From positions 1 to 64,000 of the forward strand of contig JANQPL010000018.1 of NCBI GenBank assembly GCA_028289425.1: 64,000 nt of DNA. Direction: 5' to 3'. Shown one piece after another: positions 27,160 through 37,293 of the stretch (positions are counted from its first letter, which is position 1; each line of letters starts with the position of its first letter). Below the pieces are notes generated by a model, which did not search any database, had not been told where the DNA came from, and saw only the letters and a program-made list of their open reading frames with translations. Origin of the DNA: Alphaproteobacteria bacterium. GTDB lineage: Bacteria > Pseudomonadota > Alphaproteobacteria > JANQMY01. The position numbers were made by a program, and so were the translations under genes.

Positions 27160-27828
27160 ATGACGTCCCAACAGATACCGTTAAATCTGATTCCGGCGCC
27201 CCGCTATTCACGTGCGGCTTTCACCGCTACGGCTGCAAACCGCAGTGCGTTGGCGTTTGTGGAAAATTGGCCCCAATGGCCGGCCCAGCGGCTTCTTTTG
27301 GTCGGTCCTGGGGGCAGCGGCAAGACTCATCTTGCCCATATTTGGGCCGAGAAAGCTGGTGCCCAATTTATCGATGCACGGACGCTTACGGTCGAAAAAG
27401 GGGTGGATCCGGGCCGATCCACCGCCTTCGTGGTGGATGATGTCCAGTGTGCGCGGTCCGAACGGGCCTTGTTTCATTTTTTGAATGTTGCCGCCCAGCG
27501 GCGTTGCTGGTTGTTGATGACCATCGACCAGGAGCCCGCGCAGATGATGTTCAAGCTGCCCGACTTGCGGTCCAGGCTTAATGGGGCGCCCAGATGCCAT
27601 CTGGCGCGGCCTGACGAGGAGTTGTTGGAGGCTGTCCTCATTAAGCTCTTCGAGGATCGGCAGATGGCGCCGGACCCAAGCATTATCGGGTATATTACCA
27701 AACGCATCGAGCGCACGTTGTCGGCTGCAGAGACAGTAGTAGCGGCGATTGATCGGGTTGCGCTGTCCCGGCGCCAGGCGGTCAATCTGGGCCATGCAAG
27801 AGAGGTACTGGAACCGGCCGGCGGTTAG
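27160..27828 (+). CDS. hdaA: DnaA regulatory inactivator HdaA
   Basis: HdaA binds the replication clamp and promotes hydrolysis of DnaA-bound ATP, preventing re-initiation. The 222-residue protein has a clamp-binding motif at the N terminus (QIPLNL, 5-10), Walker A GPGGSGKT (49-56), Walker B VVDD (91-94) and an AAA+ lid. It lacks the DNA-binding domain IV of DnaA. The hdaA-ppk-ppx-rnd order is characteristic of Alphaproteobacteria. Confidence 0.93.
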   Translation: MTSQQIPLNLIPAPRYSRAAFTATAANRSALAFVENWPQWPAQRLLLVGPGGSGKTHLAHIWAEKAGAQFIDARTLTVEKGVDPGRSTAFVVDDVQCARSERALFHFLNVAAQRRCWLLMTIDQEPAQMMFKLPDLRSRLNGAPRCHLARPDEELLEAVLIKLFEDRQMAPDPSIIGYITKRIERTLSAAETVVAAIDRVALSRRQAVNLGHAREVLEPAGG

Positions 27829-27891
27829 AGCCGGTCAATTCTGATGACGGTACTTGCAGGCTTTCCTGCATCGTCATGACTTTGTTACCTT

Positions 27892-27909
27892 TTCACAATA
27901 CCGTAACAG
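27892..27909 (-). promoter_or_regulatory. Possible Pho box upstream of ppk
   Basis: Read on the minus strand, CTGTTAC (27909-27903) and TTGTGAA (27898-27892) are spaced by four bases, the layout of a PhoB box (CTGTCAT-N4-CTGTCAT). Half-site matches are 6/7 (allowing C at the last position) and 4/7. It ends 62 bases before ppk. The orientation is opposite to the gene, which lowers confidence. Confidence 0.2.
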
Positions 27910-27970
27910 TCAAATTTTCTTTTGAATTTCAATGGGTAATGATGGCCCAGGGTGACAAACAGGGTGAACA

Positions 27971-30166
27971 ATGAGTTCAGCGACCACCAAAGCACCGGCT
28001 CCCGCGCGGCGCAAAAAGGCGGCCCCCGCTGCCAGCCTGATTGATATGAACACGCCGCGGCGTTTCATCAACCGGGAAGTGTCCTGGCTCACATTCAACA
28101 CGCGCGTGATCGAAGAGGCTCAAAACGAGCGCCATCCGCTTCTGGAGCGCGTTCGCTTCCTGTCGATTTCAGCCAGCAATCTGGATGAGTTTTACATGGT
28201 CCGCGTCGCCGGCTTGCATGAATTGGTCATGGCCGGTGTCGAAACGGTGAGCGACGATGGTCTCACGCCTGCGCAACAACTCAAGGAAATAAATGCGAAG
28301 GCCGGTGAGTTGATGACGGTCCAGCAACAGGTTTGGGAAACGCTCAAATTGGAATTGCGCGGCGCCGGCATCGAAGTGATCGAGCCGAGCGAAATGACTG
28401 CCAAGGAACTGCAATGGATGCAGGAGTACTTTTCCGAGCAAGTCTTTCCCGTGCTGACACCCTTGGCGGTCGACCCGGCGCACCCGTTCCCATTCCTTCC
28501 CAATCTTGGGTTCTCACTGGCTTTGGAGCTTAAGCGCGGTGATGACGGCGAAACGATGAACGCCCTGCTGCCGATCCCGGCCAAGATCGGCCGGTTTGTT
28601 CAACTGCCCGCAGCGGACGGAGCGGCAACGGTTCGTTTCGTGTCGATGGAAAACATTATCGGAAGTTTTCTCAATCATCTTTTTCCCGGCTATGACGTGG
28701 TGGGGAAGGGGGTGTTCCGCGTCATTCGAGACAGCGACATCGAGATCGAGGAAGAAGCGGAAGATCTGGTCCGCGTGTTCGAGACGGCGTTGAAGCGGCG
28801 TCGGCGCGGCAGTGTCATACGGCTTACAACCGATGCATCTATGCCGGAGGGGTTGCGCGAGTTTGTCGCCTCTCAGTTGGAGCTCGACAGCGAGCCTGTG
28901 ATCGTACACGGACTATTAGGCCTTGCGGAAATATCGCAGCTCATTATCGACGATTTCCCAGATCTGAAATTCACGCCCTTTAATGCGCGTTTTCCGGAAC
29001 GCATTCGCGACCATGGGGGCGACTGCTTTGCCGCCATTCGGGAGAAAGACATTATCGTTCACCATCCCTATGAGTCGTTCGACGTGGTGGTGCAATTTCT
29101 TCGCCAGGCAGCGGATGATCCCAACGTGCTGGCGATCAAGCAAACGCTCTACCGGACAAGCGATGACTCGCCGATTGTGTCAGCTTTGATCCGCGCCGCC
29201 GAAGCCGGCAAATCCGTCACCGCATTGGTCGAACTAAAAGCCCGTTTCGATGAGGAAGCGAACATTCGTTGGGCGCGCGATCTGGAGCGCGCCGGTGTTC
29301 AAGTGGTGTACGGATTCATTGAACTGAAGACCCACGCCAAGGTGAGCTATGTGGTGCGGCGCGAGGGCAAGACGTTGCGCACATATGCGCATTTCGGTAC
29401 GGGTAACTATCACCCGCAGACGGCGAAGATATATACAGACCTTTCCATCTTCACAGCGCAGCCCGAACTGGGCCGCGATGCGGCACGTGTGTTTAATTTT
29501 GTCACCGGGTACGCCACGCCGCCCAGCTTTGAAAAGATTTCCATTTCTCCATTGAATCTGCGCTCGACGATTATGGAAAAGATAGAAGAGGAAATCGAAC
29601 ATTCCAAAGCTGGGCGCCCGGCCGCGATTTGGCTCAAGCTCAATTCGCTAGTCGATGCGGAGGTAATCGATGCGCTCTACCGAGCATCCTGCGCCGGCGT
29701 GCGAATCGATTGTGTCATTCGGGGCATTTGCTGTTTGCGGCCCGGCGTGTCGGGCATGTCCGAAAACATTCGGGTCAAAAGTATCGTCGGGCGGTTTCTC
29801 GAGCATTCGCGAATCGTCTGTTTCGGCGGCGGCTATGAGCTGCCGTCGCCCAAGGCAAAGGTCTACATTTCCTCGGCGGACTGGATGCCACGCAATCTCA
29901 ACCGGCGCGTGGAAGTCCTGCTGCCGGTTGAAAATCCGACGGTTCACCGGCAGATCTTGGACCAGATCATGGTGGCCAATCTGTTGGATGAGGCCCAAAG
30001 CTGGACTTTGCAGCCAAATGGGGACTTTGTGCGGTCCGTCGTAGACGCAAATCGTGACGTTTTCAGCGCACATGACTATTTCATGACAAATCCGAGCTTG
30101 TCCGGGCGGGGAACTGCGCTTAAATACGATCCTCCGCCAAAGGTGCCGTTAGCGCTTGAACACTGA
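27971..30166 (+). CDS. ppk1: Polyphosphate kinase 1
   Basis: PPK1 reversibly builds polyphosphate from ATP. The 731-residue protein has the N, head, C1 and C2 domains. The phosphorylated histidine is H474 in [10 protein letters not shown], and a second active-site histidine lies in the PLD-like C-terminal region. The first 25 residues, rich in Ala, Lys and Pro, form a short disordered extension. ppx follows after 11 bases, pairing synthesis and breakdown of the polymer in one transcript. Confidence 0.97.
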   Translation: MSSATTKAPAPARRKKAAPAASLIDMNTPRRFINREVSWLTFNTRVIEEAQNERHPLLERVRFLSISASNLDEFYMVRVAGLHELVMAGVETVSDDGLTPAQQLKEINAKAGELMTVQQQVWETLKLELRGAGIEVIEPSEMTAKELQWMQEYFSEQVFPVLTPLAVDPAHPFPFLPNLGFSLALELKRGDDGETMNALLPIPAKIGRFVQLPAADGAATVRFVSMENIIGSFLNHLFPGYDVVGKGVFRVIRDSDIEIEEEAEDLVRVFETALKRRRRGSVIRLTTDASMPEGLREFVASQLELDSEPVIVHGLLGLAEISQLIIDDFPDLKFTPFNARFPERIRDHGGDCFAAIREKDIIVHHPYESFDVVVQFLRQAADDPNVLAIKQTLYRTSDDSPIVSALIRAAEAGKSVTALVELKARFDEEANIRWARDLERAGVQVVYGFIELKTHAKVSYVVRREGKTLRTYAHFGTGNYHPQTAKIYTDLSIFTAQPELGRDAARVFNFVTGYATPPSFEKISISPLNLRSTIMEKIEEEIEHSKAGRPAAIWLKLNSLVDAEVIDALYRASCAGVRIDCVIRGICCLRPGVSGMSENIRVKSIVGRFLEHSRIVCFGGGYELPSPKAKVYISSADWMPRNLNRRVEVLLPVENPTVHRQILDQIMVANLLDEAQSWTLQPNGDFVRSVVDANRDVFSAHDYFMTNPSLSGRGTALKYDPPPKVPLALEH

Positions 30167-30177
30167 TAGGGCAGTGC

Positions 30178-31713
30178 ATGCCATTCCGAAATATGAGGCA
30201 GCGGGTTCAGCTCGGCGAACAGCCCGTCGGTGTGGTCGATATCGGATCGAACTCCGTACGCCTCATTGTCTATGAATCTCTAAGCAGAAGCCCGATACCG
30301 GTTTTTAACGAGAAGGCCATGTGCGGCATTGGCCGGGGCCTTGTTCATACGGGGCAACTTGATCAGCCGGGCATGGAAGGCGCGCTTGATGCGCTTGGCC
30401 GCTTTAAGATGATCTTGGACTCGGTCGAGGGTGTGCGTGTGTTTGCGGTAGCGACAGCGGCGGTCCGTGACGCTGCCAACGGCAAAGAGTTTGTGAATAA
30501 GGCAGCAGCGCAATTGGGCCAAGAAGTGCGCGTGCTGTCCGGCGAAGAGGAAGCCAAACTGGGGGCAGAGGGCGTGTTGTCGGCAATCCCGGCCGCCCAA
30601 GGAATCGTTGGCGATCTTGGTGGCGGCAGTTTGGAGCTTTGCGAGGTTGGCCGTGGCACGATCGGCCGCGGCGTGACCGTTCCCCTGGGGCCTTTGCGTT
30701 TGATGGATGCAGCCGATGGAAACATTGATCGGGCGCGGCAAATTGCGCGCGAAACATTCTCCAACCTCAATTGGCTTCCCGAGCATCGCGGCGGAACGCT
30801 TTATGCAGTCGGGGGCACATGGCGAAGCCTTGCCCGGATCGACATGGCGCAATTGAAGTATCCGCTTCACATATTGCACCACTACACCATCCCCAATGCG
30901 CGTGCGAAGGCATTGTCTGAAGTGCTGGCGCGTTTGGGGCGTAAGTCGCTTGAACGCATCGAGGGGTTGTCGAAGCGCCGGATCGATTCATTGCCCTATG
31001 GCGCAATCGTGCTGGATGAATTGATTTCAGCGATTCAGGCAAAGGATGTGGTGGTATCTGCCTTCGGTCTGCGTGAAGGGCTTCTATTCAATTTGTTGCC
31101 AAAACGCGCCAGATCGGACGACCCCCTGTTGGGCGGTGCTGGCGCTTATTCGGAGCGGCTGTCGCGTAACCCTGCCATCAACGCAAAACTTGCAGATTGG
31201 CTTGCGGAACTTTTCAATGATCAACCGCCGGAGTGGCGCCGGTTAGGGAAGGCTGCCTGTTTACTGTCCGACATCGGTTGGCGTGGTCACCCCGACTATC
31301 GCGGCATCCACTCCTACTACGAGGTGCTCCGCATGCCCTTGACGGGTGTTGACCATCGCGAACGTACGATGATCGCGCGTGCCGTGATGGTGCGCTATAC
31401 GGGCGACCAAGACATTCGTTTGAACGAAGTGAGCGATCTGCTGAACGATGAAGAACAATTATGGGCGCGGCGGTTTGGGGTGGCCTTGCGGTTCGCCCAC
31501 ACATTATGCGGCGGTGTCTCGGATCTCTTGTCGCAATCATCACTGAGCATGACGCCCGAAGGTATCGTTGTCACCTTGTCTGAAGAAGCCACCCAGCTCA
31601 TGAAAGGGGACACGGTACGCAAACGACTCGCATCCCTCGGGCGCGTTTTCGAATTGGAAACGAACGTCGAAATCTCGGAAAGCGTCTCTGCCCCCCAGCG
31701 GAGCAGAGCCTAA
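30178..31713 (+). CDS. ppx: Exopolyphosphatase (Ppx/GppA family)
   Basis: It releases phosphate from polyphosphate ends, and some members also hydrolyse pppGpp. The 511 residues carry the actin-like ATPase fold of the family: [13 protein letters not shown] near residue 20, the SGEEEAKLG segment and the [10 protein letters not shown] phosphate-binding loop. An HD-like C-terminal domain follows (about 320-500). The stop interlocks with the convergent rnd stop through CTAA at 31710-31713. Confidence 0.95.
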   Translation: MPFRNMRQRVQLGEQPVGVVDIGSNSVRLIVYESLSRSPIPVFNEKAMCGIGRGLVHTGQLDQPGMEGALDALGRFKMILDSVEGVRVFAVATAAVRDAANGKEFVNKAAAQLGQEVRVLSGEEEAKLGAEGVLSAIPAAQGIVGDLGGGSLELCEVGRGTIGRGVTVPLGPLRLMDAADGNIDRARQIARETFSNLNWLPEHRGGTLYAVGGTWRSLARIDMAQLKYPLHILHHYTIPNARAKALSEVLARLGRKSLERIEGLSKRRIDSLPYGAIVLDELISAIQAKDVVVSAFGLREGLLFNLLPKRARSDDPLLGGAGAYSERLSRNPAINAKLADWLAELFNDQPPEWRRLGKAACLLSDIGWRGHPDYRGIHSYYEVLRMPLTGVDHRERTMIARAVMVRYTGDQDIRLNEVSDLLNDEEQLWARRFGVALRFAHTLCGGVSDLLSQSSLSMTPEGIVVTLSEEATQLMKGDTVRKRLASLGRVFELETNVEISESVSAPQRSRA

Positions 31714-32900
31714 CTCGCTTTCCTAGGTGGTGTTTCTTTGTGACCGCTTCTCTTGCTTTTGATGGTGACAACCCGGCGGCCGTTGAGGCCAAGGCTAATG
31801 TCGCCATGCTTCAGCGCCAGGGCCGTATCACCGAAGATTTCCCGCCGCCAGCCTTTGAGCGCTGAAATGGACGCATCGTCGTCGGCGGCAAGCAGCTCCA
31901 GGTCGCTCACATTCGCAACGAGCTTCTGGGCAACGCGATGCTCTTCGCATTTCATCTTCAACAGCACTTTCAAAAGCTCGATCACCGGCGCAAGGCCGGG
32001 CGGTGTGGGCTTGGGTTTTGAGACCGATGGCAGATCGTCTTTCGGAATATCGAGCCCCTGCTTTACGGCCTTCAGGAGGGATTGGGCGGCCTTTGAATTG
32101 GCAAATCCCTTCGGCACGGCGCGCAACGAGTCGAGCTCCGACTTGTTTTTCGGCGCCTGATTGGCGATTTCGTAAAGCGCGTCGTCCTTAAGAATACGTC
32201 CACGGGGCAAATCCCGCTCTTGCGCTTCGGCCTCGCGCCAGGCGGCAACCTTCTGCAATATTGCAGCAGCGCGGCGCCCATTATGCCGTGCCTTCAACCG
32301 CTTCCAGGCATCTGCTGGTGCAAGATCATAGGTGCTTGGATTGAGAAGGATGGCCATTTCCTCGTCCACCCAGGCTTCTCGCTCCGCCTTCTTGAGTTGC
32401 TCGAAGATCTCCTCATAGGCGCCCCGAAGATGCGTGACGTCGGACATGGCGTAAGCGAGTTGCTTTTCCGTCAGGGGCCGGCGGGCCCAATCGGTGAAAC
32501 GGGAAGATTTGTCCACCGGTACCTTGAGGGTGCGCTTGATGAGGTTCTCGTAGCTGACCGCATCGCCGAAGCCGCACACCATGGCAGCTACCTGGGTATC
32601 GAACAACGGGGCGGGGATCACCTTGTCCAGGTGATAAAAGATCTCGATGTCCTGCCGGGCCGCGTGGAAGACTTTCTTAACTTTTTGGTTCTTGAGGAGC
32701 TGAAGGAAGGGGGCGAGGTCGATCTTGTCTGCCAACGGGTCCACAATCACTTCGTCGTCGGGTCCGGCGATCTGGATGAGGCACAGCTTTGGCCAGTATG
32801 TCGAATCGCGCATGAATTCCGTATCGACTGTAATGAAGTCGGCCCGGCTCAATTTTTTGCAGATTTCCTTGAGTTCTTTGGTGGCAGTAATGATTTGCAT
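31710..32900 (-). CDS. rnd: Ribonuclease D
   Basis: RNase D is a 3'-to-5' exonuclease that trims tRNA precursors. The 396-residue protein has the DEDD exonuclease motif I (D26, E28 in VDTEFMRD), motif II with [11 protein letters not shown], and motif [16 protein letters not shown] domains follow from about residue 205. The tail after about 375 is basic ([14 protein letters not shown]). It diverges from aspS, a neighbour it has in many Alphaproteobacteria. Confidence 0.95.
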   Translation of the reverse strand: MQIITATKELKEICKKLSRADFITVDTEFMRDSTYWPKLCLIQIAGPDDEVIVDPLADKIDLAPFLQLLKNQKVKKVFHAARQDIEIFYHLDKVIPAPLFDTQVAAMVCGFGDAVSYENLIKRTLKVPVDKSSRFTDWARRPLTEKQLAYAMSDVTHLRGAYEEIFEQLKKAEREAWVDEEMAILLNPSTYDLAPADAWKRLKARHNGRRAAAILQKVAAWREAEAQERDLPRGRILKDDALYEIANQAPKNKSELDSLRAVPKGFANSKAAQSLLKAVKQGLDIPKDDLPSVSKPKPTPPGLAPVIELLKVLLKMKCEEHRVAQKLVANVSDLELLAADDDASISALKGWRREIFGDTALALKHGDISLGLNGRRVVTIKSKRSGHKETPPRKAS

Positions 32901-33017
32901 ACGGGTGAGCTATAGCCTATGTGGCATGCTCTGTCGCGCTTGACAGCGATTGAGAATCTATGTGCTTCTTCGGCCGGACGGTCCACCCCAAAAAATCGGC
33001 CTAATTAACGAGGATCC

Positions 33018-34820
33018 ATGACGATGCATGCCTATCGCACTCACACCTGCGGCGAATTGCGCGCAGACCATGTCGGCGACACTGTACGCCTCTCCGGCTG
33101 GGTGCACCGGAAGCGCGATCATGGGGGCCTGCTGTTCATCGATTTGCGGGACCATTACGGCATCACCCAATGCGTGATCGAGCCCGACAACGAAATCTTC
33201 AGCGCGGTGGAAGCGGTGCGCGCCGAAAGCGTGATTACCGTAACCGGTCCGGTGGTTGCCCGGTCGGACGAAACCGTGAATACGGACCTGCCCACGGGGC
33301 ATGTGGAAGTGCGCATTCAGGAATGGACGTTGCAGTCTTCCGCGGATGAGCTGCCGCTGCCGGTGTTCGGCGATCAGGAATATCCCGAGGAAACGCGTCT
33401 GAAATACCGTTTCCTGGATTTGCGCCGCGACAGGCTGCACCAGAATATTGTGCTTCGCTCGCAGGTGATTTCATCAATCCGCCGGCGTATGACCGATGCC
33501 GGCTTTATGGAATTCCAAACGCCCATTCTAACGGCATCCAGCCCGGAAGGCGCACGGGATTTTTTGGTGCCAAGCCGCCTGCACCCGGGCAAGTTTTACG
33601 CCCTGCCGCAAGCGCCTCAGCAGTTCAAGCAGCTCATCATGGTGGCGGGCTTCGACAAGTATTTTCAAATCGCGCCGTGTTTCCGCGACGAAGATGCGCG
33701 CGCCGACCGCAGCCCCGGCGAGTTTTATCAGCTCGACTTGGAAATGAGCTACGTCACCCAAGAAGACGTGTTCCAAACCATGGAACCGGTTCTCCATGGG
33801 CTGTTCGAGGAATTTGCGGCCGACCGGAAAGTGTCTCCGGCCCCGTTTCCACGTATTCCGTATGCGGAAGCAATGGCGAAATATGGATCCGACAAACCCG
33901 ATCTGCGTAATCCGATCGAGATGTGCGATGTGAGCGAGACCTTCCGGGGGTCGGGCTTCAAAATCTTTGCGAACATGCTTGAAAAGGATGTAAGCGCGCA
34001 AGTCTGGGCCATCCCCGCACCAACGGGCGGCAGCAGAGCCTTCTGTGACCGGATGAATTCCTGGGCCCAGTCGGAAGGGCAGCCGGGACTTGGCTATATC
34101 TTCTTCCGGGAAGGCGAGGGCGCCGGTCCAGTTGCGAAAAATATCGGCGAAGAACGGACCATTGCCTTGCGCGATCAGCTTGGCTTGAAAGATGGCGATG
34201 CCGTTTTCTTCGTTGCGGGCACGCCAAAGTCATTCGCGCCGTTTGCGGGATCAGCGCGCATTAGGATTGGTGAGGAACTCGACCTTTGCGAGAAGGACAC
34301 ATTCCGCTTTTGCTGGATCGTCGACTTCCCCATGTTCGAATACAACGAGACCGACAAGAAGATCGATTTCAGCCACAACCCGTTCTCCATGCCCCAAGGC
34401 GGTATGGAAGCACTGGAAACCAAAGACCCGCTCGATATCCTCGCCTATCAGTACGATATCGTGTGCAATGGCGTGGAGTTGTCATCCGGTGCAATCCGGA
34501 ACCATTTGCCGGACATCATGCTGAAGGCCTTTGAGATTGCGGGCTACGAAGCCGGCACGGTCGAGGAAGAATTCCGAGGTATGCTGAATGCTTTCCGGTA
34601 TGGCGCACCGCCTCATGGCGGGTTCGCCCCTGGTGTGGATCGCATTGTCATGTTGCTGGCGGGCGAAGAAAACCTGCGGGAAGTCACAATGTTCCCCATG
34701 AATCAGCAGGCGGAAGATTTGATGATGAACGCGCCCAGTACCGTGCCAAATCACGCCTTGCGCGAAGTTCATCTGCGCCTGGCTTTGCCGGAAGAACCTA
34801 AAGGCCAGGCCGGCAATTAA
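33018..34820 (+). CDS. aspS: Aspartyl-tRNA synthetase
   Basis: It charges tRNA with aspartate. The 600-residue protein is bacterial-type: an OB-fold anticodon domain (about 1-105, with [11 protein letters not shown]), the class II catalytic core (motif 2 [15 protein letters not shown]), a GAD insertion (about 290-420), and motif 3 [14 protein letters not shown]. Many Alphaproteobacteria have a non-discriminating enzyme that also charges tRNA-Asn. The sequence alone does not settle which type this is. Confidence 0.97.
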   Translation: MTMHAYRTHTCGELRADHVGDTVRLSGWVHRKRDHGGLLFIDLRDHYGITQCVIEPDNEIFSAVEAVRAESVITVTGPVVARSDETVNTDLPTGHVEVRIQEWTLQSSADELPLPVFGDQEYPEETRLKYRFLDLRRDRLHQNIVLRSQVISSIRRRMTDAGFMEFQTPILTASSPEGARDFLVPSRLHPGKFYALPQAPQQFKQLIMVAGFDKYFQIAPCFRDEDARADRSPGEFYQLDLEMSYVTQEDVFQTMEPVLHGLFEEFAADRKVSPAPFPRIPYAEAMAKYGSDKPDLRNPIEMCDVSETFRGSGFKIFANMLEKDVSAQVWAIPAPTGGSRAFCDRMNSWAQSEGQPGLGYIFFREGEGAGPVAKNIGEERTIALRDQLGLKDGDAVFFVAGTPKSFAPFAGSARIRIGEELDLCEKDTFRFCWIVDFPMFEYNETDKKIDFSHNPFSMPQGGMEALETKDPLDILAYQYDIVCNGVELSSGAIRNHLPDIMLKAFEIAGYEAGTVEEEFRGMLNAFRYGAPPHGGFAPGVDRIVMLLAGEENLREVTMFPMNQQAEDLMMNAPSTVPNHALREVHLRLALPEEPKGQAGN

Positions 34821-34872
34821 GGCGCGATTGTGGCGTCATCCTTGTGCGGATAGCGGCCAATCCCCATTTATA

Positions 34873-34902
34873 GGGTCAACTTCATTGGAAGGAGTTTGAC
34901 CC
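34873..34902 (+). promoter_or_regulatory. Inverted repeat enclosing a ribosome binding site
   Basis: gggtcaa (34873-34879) pairs with ttgaccc (34896-34902), which directly abuts the ATG at 34903. The ribosome binding site ggaagga lies in the 16-base loop. The first codons repeat ttgaccc. If the RNA folds this way, access to the start could be modulated. This is a structural observation only. Confidence 0.35.
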
Positions 34903-35274
34903 ATGTTGACCCTCATCGCAGTTTTCGGCGTTCTGTTGGCGGCCGTCAGTCTATGGGGACTTTACCGGCCGAGGACGGTCGTTTCATGGGTGCAATATGT
35001 CGGACTGCACCGGTTCGGCATGACCTTCGCCGTCGGCCTCCGGCTTGTATTGGGGTTCGCCCTCATCTTGGCCGCCCCCGCCACACCGTTTCCGCAAATC
35101 GTCTTTGCATTGGGCGTCATCGCTCTTCTGGCGGCAGTGGGAATCGTGATTATGGGGTGGGAGCGGGTGACCGGCCTGCTCAACTGGTTCGCTGAGGCCC
35201 CCGCCACCACATTGCGGACCGCATTTGCCTTCGGCGCTGCGTTTGGCGGATTCCTCCTTTACACGTCCCTCTAG
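34903..35274 (+). CDS. Small hydrophobic membrane protein, unknown function
   Basis: This 123-residue protein has about four hydrophobic segments (near 1-20, 40-58, 64-86 and 102-121) separated by short loops with RP and R/H residues. I do not recognise the family with confidence. An ATG with a good ggaagga ribosome binding site supports it as a real gene. It lies between aspS and a GFA-family gene, with no evident functional link. Confidence 0.65.
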   Translation: MLTLIAVFGVLLAAVSLWGLYRPRTVVSWVQYVGLHRFGMTFAVGLRLVLGFALILAAPATPFPQIVFALGVIALLAAVGIVIMGWERVTGLLNWFAEAPATTLRTAFAFGAAFGGFLLYTSL

Positions 35275-35328
35275 GGGAATGTAATGCCTGTGCCCAATCC
35301 GATAGGGTTGCTTTGAAATGAGGATCCG

Positions 35329-35709
35329 ATGAAATACCGCGGAAGCTGCCATTGCGGCGCGGTGACCTTCGACGTCGACGCGCCCGAAGACCTCGAAGTG
35401 GAAGACTGTAACTGCTCTATCTGTGCGAAGACCGGTTTTCTGCATTTGATTGTGCCGTTGGCGTGTTTCAAACTCCTCAGCGGCGAAGATCAGCTTACGC
35501 ATTATCGTTTCAACACGGGTGTTGCAGACCATACGTTTTGCCGGCGGTGTGGGGTCAAGGCATTTTACACGCCGCGCTCAAATCCTGATGGCGTCAGCGT
35601 GAACGCCCGGTGTTTGGAACCAAAACCAAAGTCAATGAAGGTTAACGCCTTCGATGGCCAAAACTGGGAGCAGAATGCCGGGCGGCTTGCTCATTTGAGC
35701 AAAACCTGA
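35329..35709 (+). CDS. GFA-family zinc protein
   Basis: The 126-residue protein matches the GFA/CENP-V fold (glutathione-dependent formaldehyde-activating family). The zinc-binding cysteines are visible: CHCGAVTF near residue 6, CNCSIC around 25-30, and CRRCG around 70. Most members have unproven activity. Formaldehyde or glutathione chemistry should not be assumed without the rest of a detoxification pathway, none of which is seen nearby. Confidence 0.85.
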   Translation: MKYRGSCHCGAVTFDVDAPEDLEVEDCNCSICAKTGFLHLIVPLACFKLLSGEDQLTHYRFNTGVADHTFCRRCGVKAFYTPRSNPDGVSVNARCLEPKPKSMKVNAFDGQNWEQNAGRLAHLSKT

Positions 35710-35836
35710 ATTCGGACGTACCACAAATATAGTACATAGGCGGAGTTTCCGTACCCGTTGTTTCTTGCTATTGTTTCACCAAGTGCAGCCAAATGCTGCC
35801 GGGCAATAAAGGCAACAACAAAAAAGGGGAACAGAA

Positions 35837-36223
35837 ATGACGCCAGAACTAACCTATCTTGTCTACAGCATCATCCTGACATTCGCGCTGATCCTTGTAC
35901 CGGCGACCGCGTCCGTGCTCGCCAACGGATTGCTAACGCAAGCCGGCCCAAGGGACAATCTTCCGGAACCCGGCGCGTTCAATGCGCGGTGCGTCCGCCT
36001 CAGGAACAACATGCTTGAAAACATGGTGATGTTTACCGGCATCGTGCTGGTGGCCCATGTGGCCGGTGTGACGTCGCCCATGACGGTGTTAGGCGCACAG
36101 ATATTTTTCTTCGCGCGGGTGCTGCACGCCGTTGTGTACATTGCGGGTTTCCCCCTCATCCGGCCGCTTTTTTGGGCCGCCGGTGTCGTGGGCATGGGAA
36201 TGATCGTTATCGAGCTCCTGTAA
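35837..36223 (+). CDS. MAPEG family membrane protein
   Basis: The 128-residue protein has four hydrophobic segments and the family signature around RCVRLRNNMLENM, the N-rich cytosolic helix pair of the MAPEG family (eicosanoid and glutathione metabolism relatives). Bacterial members are usually of unknown substrate. It follows the GFA gene by 127 bases. Both families have a glutathione connection in eukaryotes, but a shared pathway here is speculation. Confidence 0.85.
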   Translation: MTPELTYLVYSIILTFALILVPATASVLANGLLTQAGPRDNLPEPGAFNARCVRLRNNMLENMVMFTGIVLVAHVAGVTSPMTVLGAQIFFFARVLHAVVYIAGFPLIRPLFWAAGVVGMGMIVIELL

Positions 36224-36479
36224 CCGCAATTTTTGGGAAAAGGTCTCACGAAAACGGTGGTGGGATACGGTGAGTCCCGCTGCCGCTCAATTTGCTGCCA
36301 GGGCGCGTAGCGCGACGATCCCCGCTCTTTTAGAGTGCAAACGCCCCGGGGATAACCGGGCTGCGCGGCACAATAGCGCCAATTTTTGACATTTGAGCTG
36401 ACATCAAAGCGTTGTAAGCTGCTTGTATAGGGCAGAGCAGGGGTGCGGAAACTGCCCAACACAGCGAGGGGGTTGTTGA

Positions 36480-37262
36480 ATGGCGAGAAAAGACGGGAGC
36501 ATGGCTAAGCTCGGCGCGGGTGGATACATCGCCTGGATGCTCGTTTTTTTGGCCGTAGTAAGTGGACTTGTCTATTTCGACCTAATTTCAACCGATGGCG
36601 TGTTACTCCGAGCCTTTGCATACAACTGGGCTTTGAACTCAACAATAGTCGCTGTTCTGTTCATAGGTATCCTCTACAGCTTTGGGCAGGTTGTTCAAGT
36701 TGGCCGCGCAACTTGGTGGATTCGACGTTCTTGGCGATTCGGTCACGCAGAACAACCTGGTTTGATGGTTGCCAATCCAGGAGGCGCTCCGCCCTTGTTG
36801 TCGGCAGTCGGCGCGCTTTTCGCAGAACGTCCCGGACCCATTGTTTTCGACACCTTTGAGTTCCGTTCGATCCTTGATTCCGTCGGCACCAGGCTCGACG
36901 AGTCCCGTGAAATAACCCGCTACATGATCGGCCTACTGATCTTCTTAGGCCTGCTTGGCACGTTCTGGGGTTTATTGAAGACGGTCTCGTCGGTCGGGGG
37001 CACCATCGACGCGCTCGCCCAGGCGGGAGATGCATCCGAAGCCGTCTTCTCTAAGTTCTTAGATGATCTTCGCGAACCCATCAACGGAATGGGCACCGCG
37101 TTTTCCTCATCACTACTTGGGTTGGCGGGTTCATTGGTGCTTGGCTTTCTAGACTTACAAGCGTCTCAAGCGCAGAATCGCTTCTTCAACAATTTCGAAG
37201 AGTATTTGTCGCGTGCGTCCGAACTCGGCGCGCCGCGGCCAGGCGGACTAGACGACTACTAG
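36480..37262 (+). CDS. MotA/TolQ/ExbB-like proton channel subunit
   Basis: The 260-residue protein has four membrane segments (about 14-34, 47-67, 145-165 and 200-222). The MotA/TolQ/ExbB core includes LGLLGTFWGLLKTV and the MGTAFSSSLLGLAGSLVLGFLD-type helix. It has no long cytoplasmic tail. The next gene, 31 bases downstream, encodes the matching single-pass partner with an OmpA domain. Together they look like a stator or energy-coupling unit. No flagellar, Tol or Ton genes are nearby, so the client process is unknown. Confidence 0.85.
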   Translation: MARKDGSMAKLGAGGYIAWMLVFLAVVSGLVYFDLISTDGVLLRAFAYNWALNSTIVAVLFIGILYSFGQVVQVGRATWWIRRSWRFGHAEQPGLMVANPGGAPPLLSAVGALFAERPGPIVFDTFEFRSILDSVGTRLDESREITRYMIGLLIFLGLLGTFWGLLKTVSSVGGTIDALAQAGDASEAVFSKFLDDLREPINGMGTAFSSSLLGLAGSLVLGFLDLQASQAQNRFFNNFEEYLSRASELGAPRPGGLDDY

Positions 37263-37293
37263 CTCGCGGGCAGCGGGAACGGGGGGACACGCG

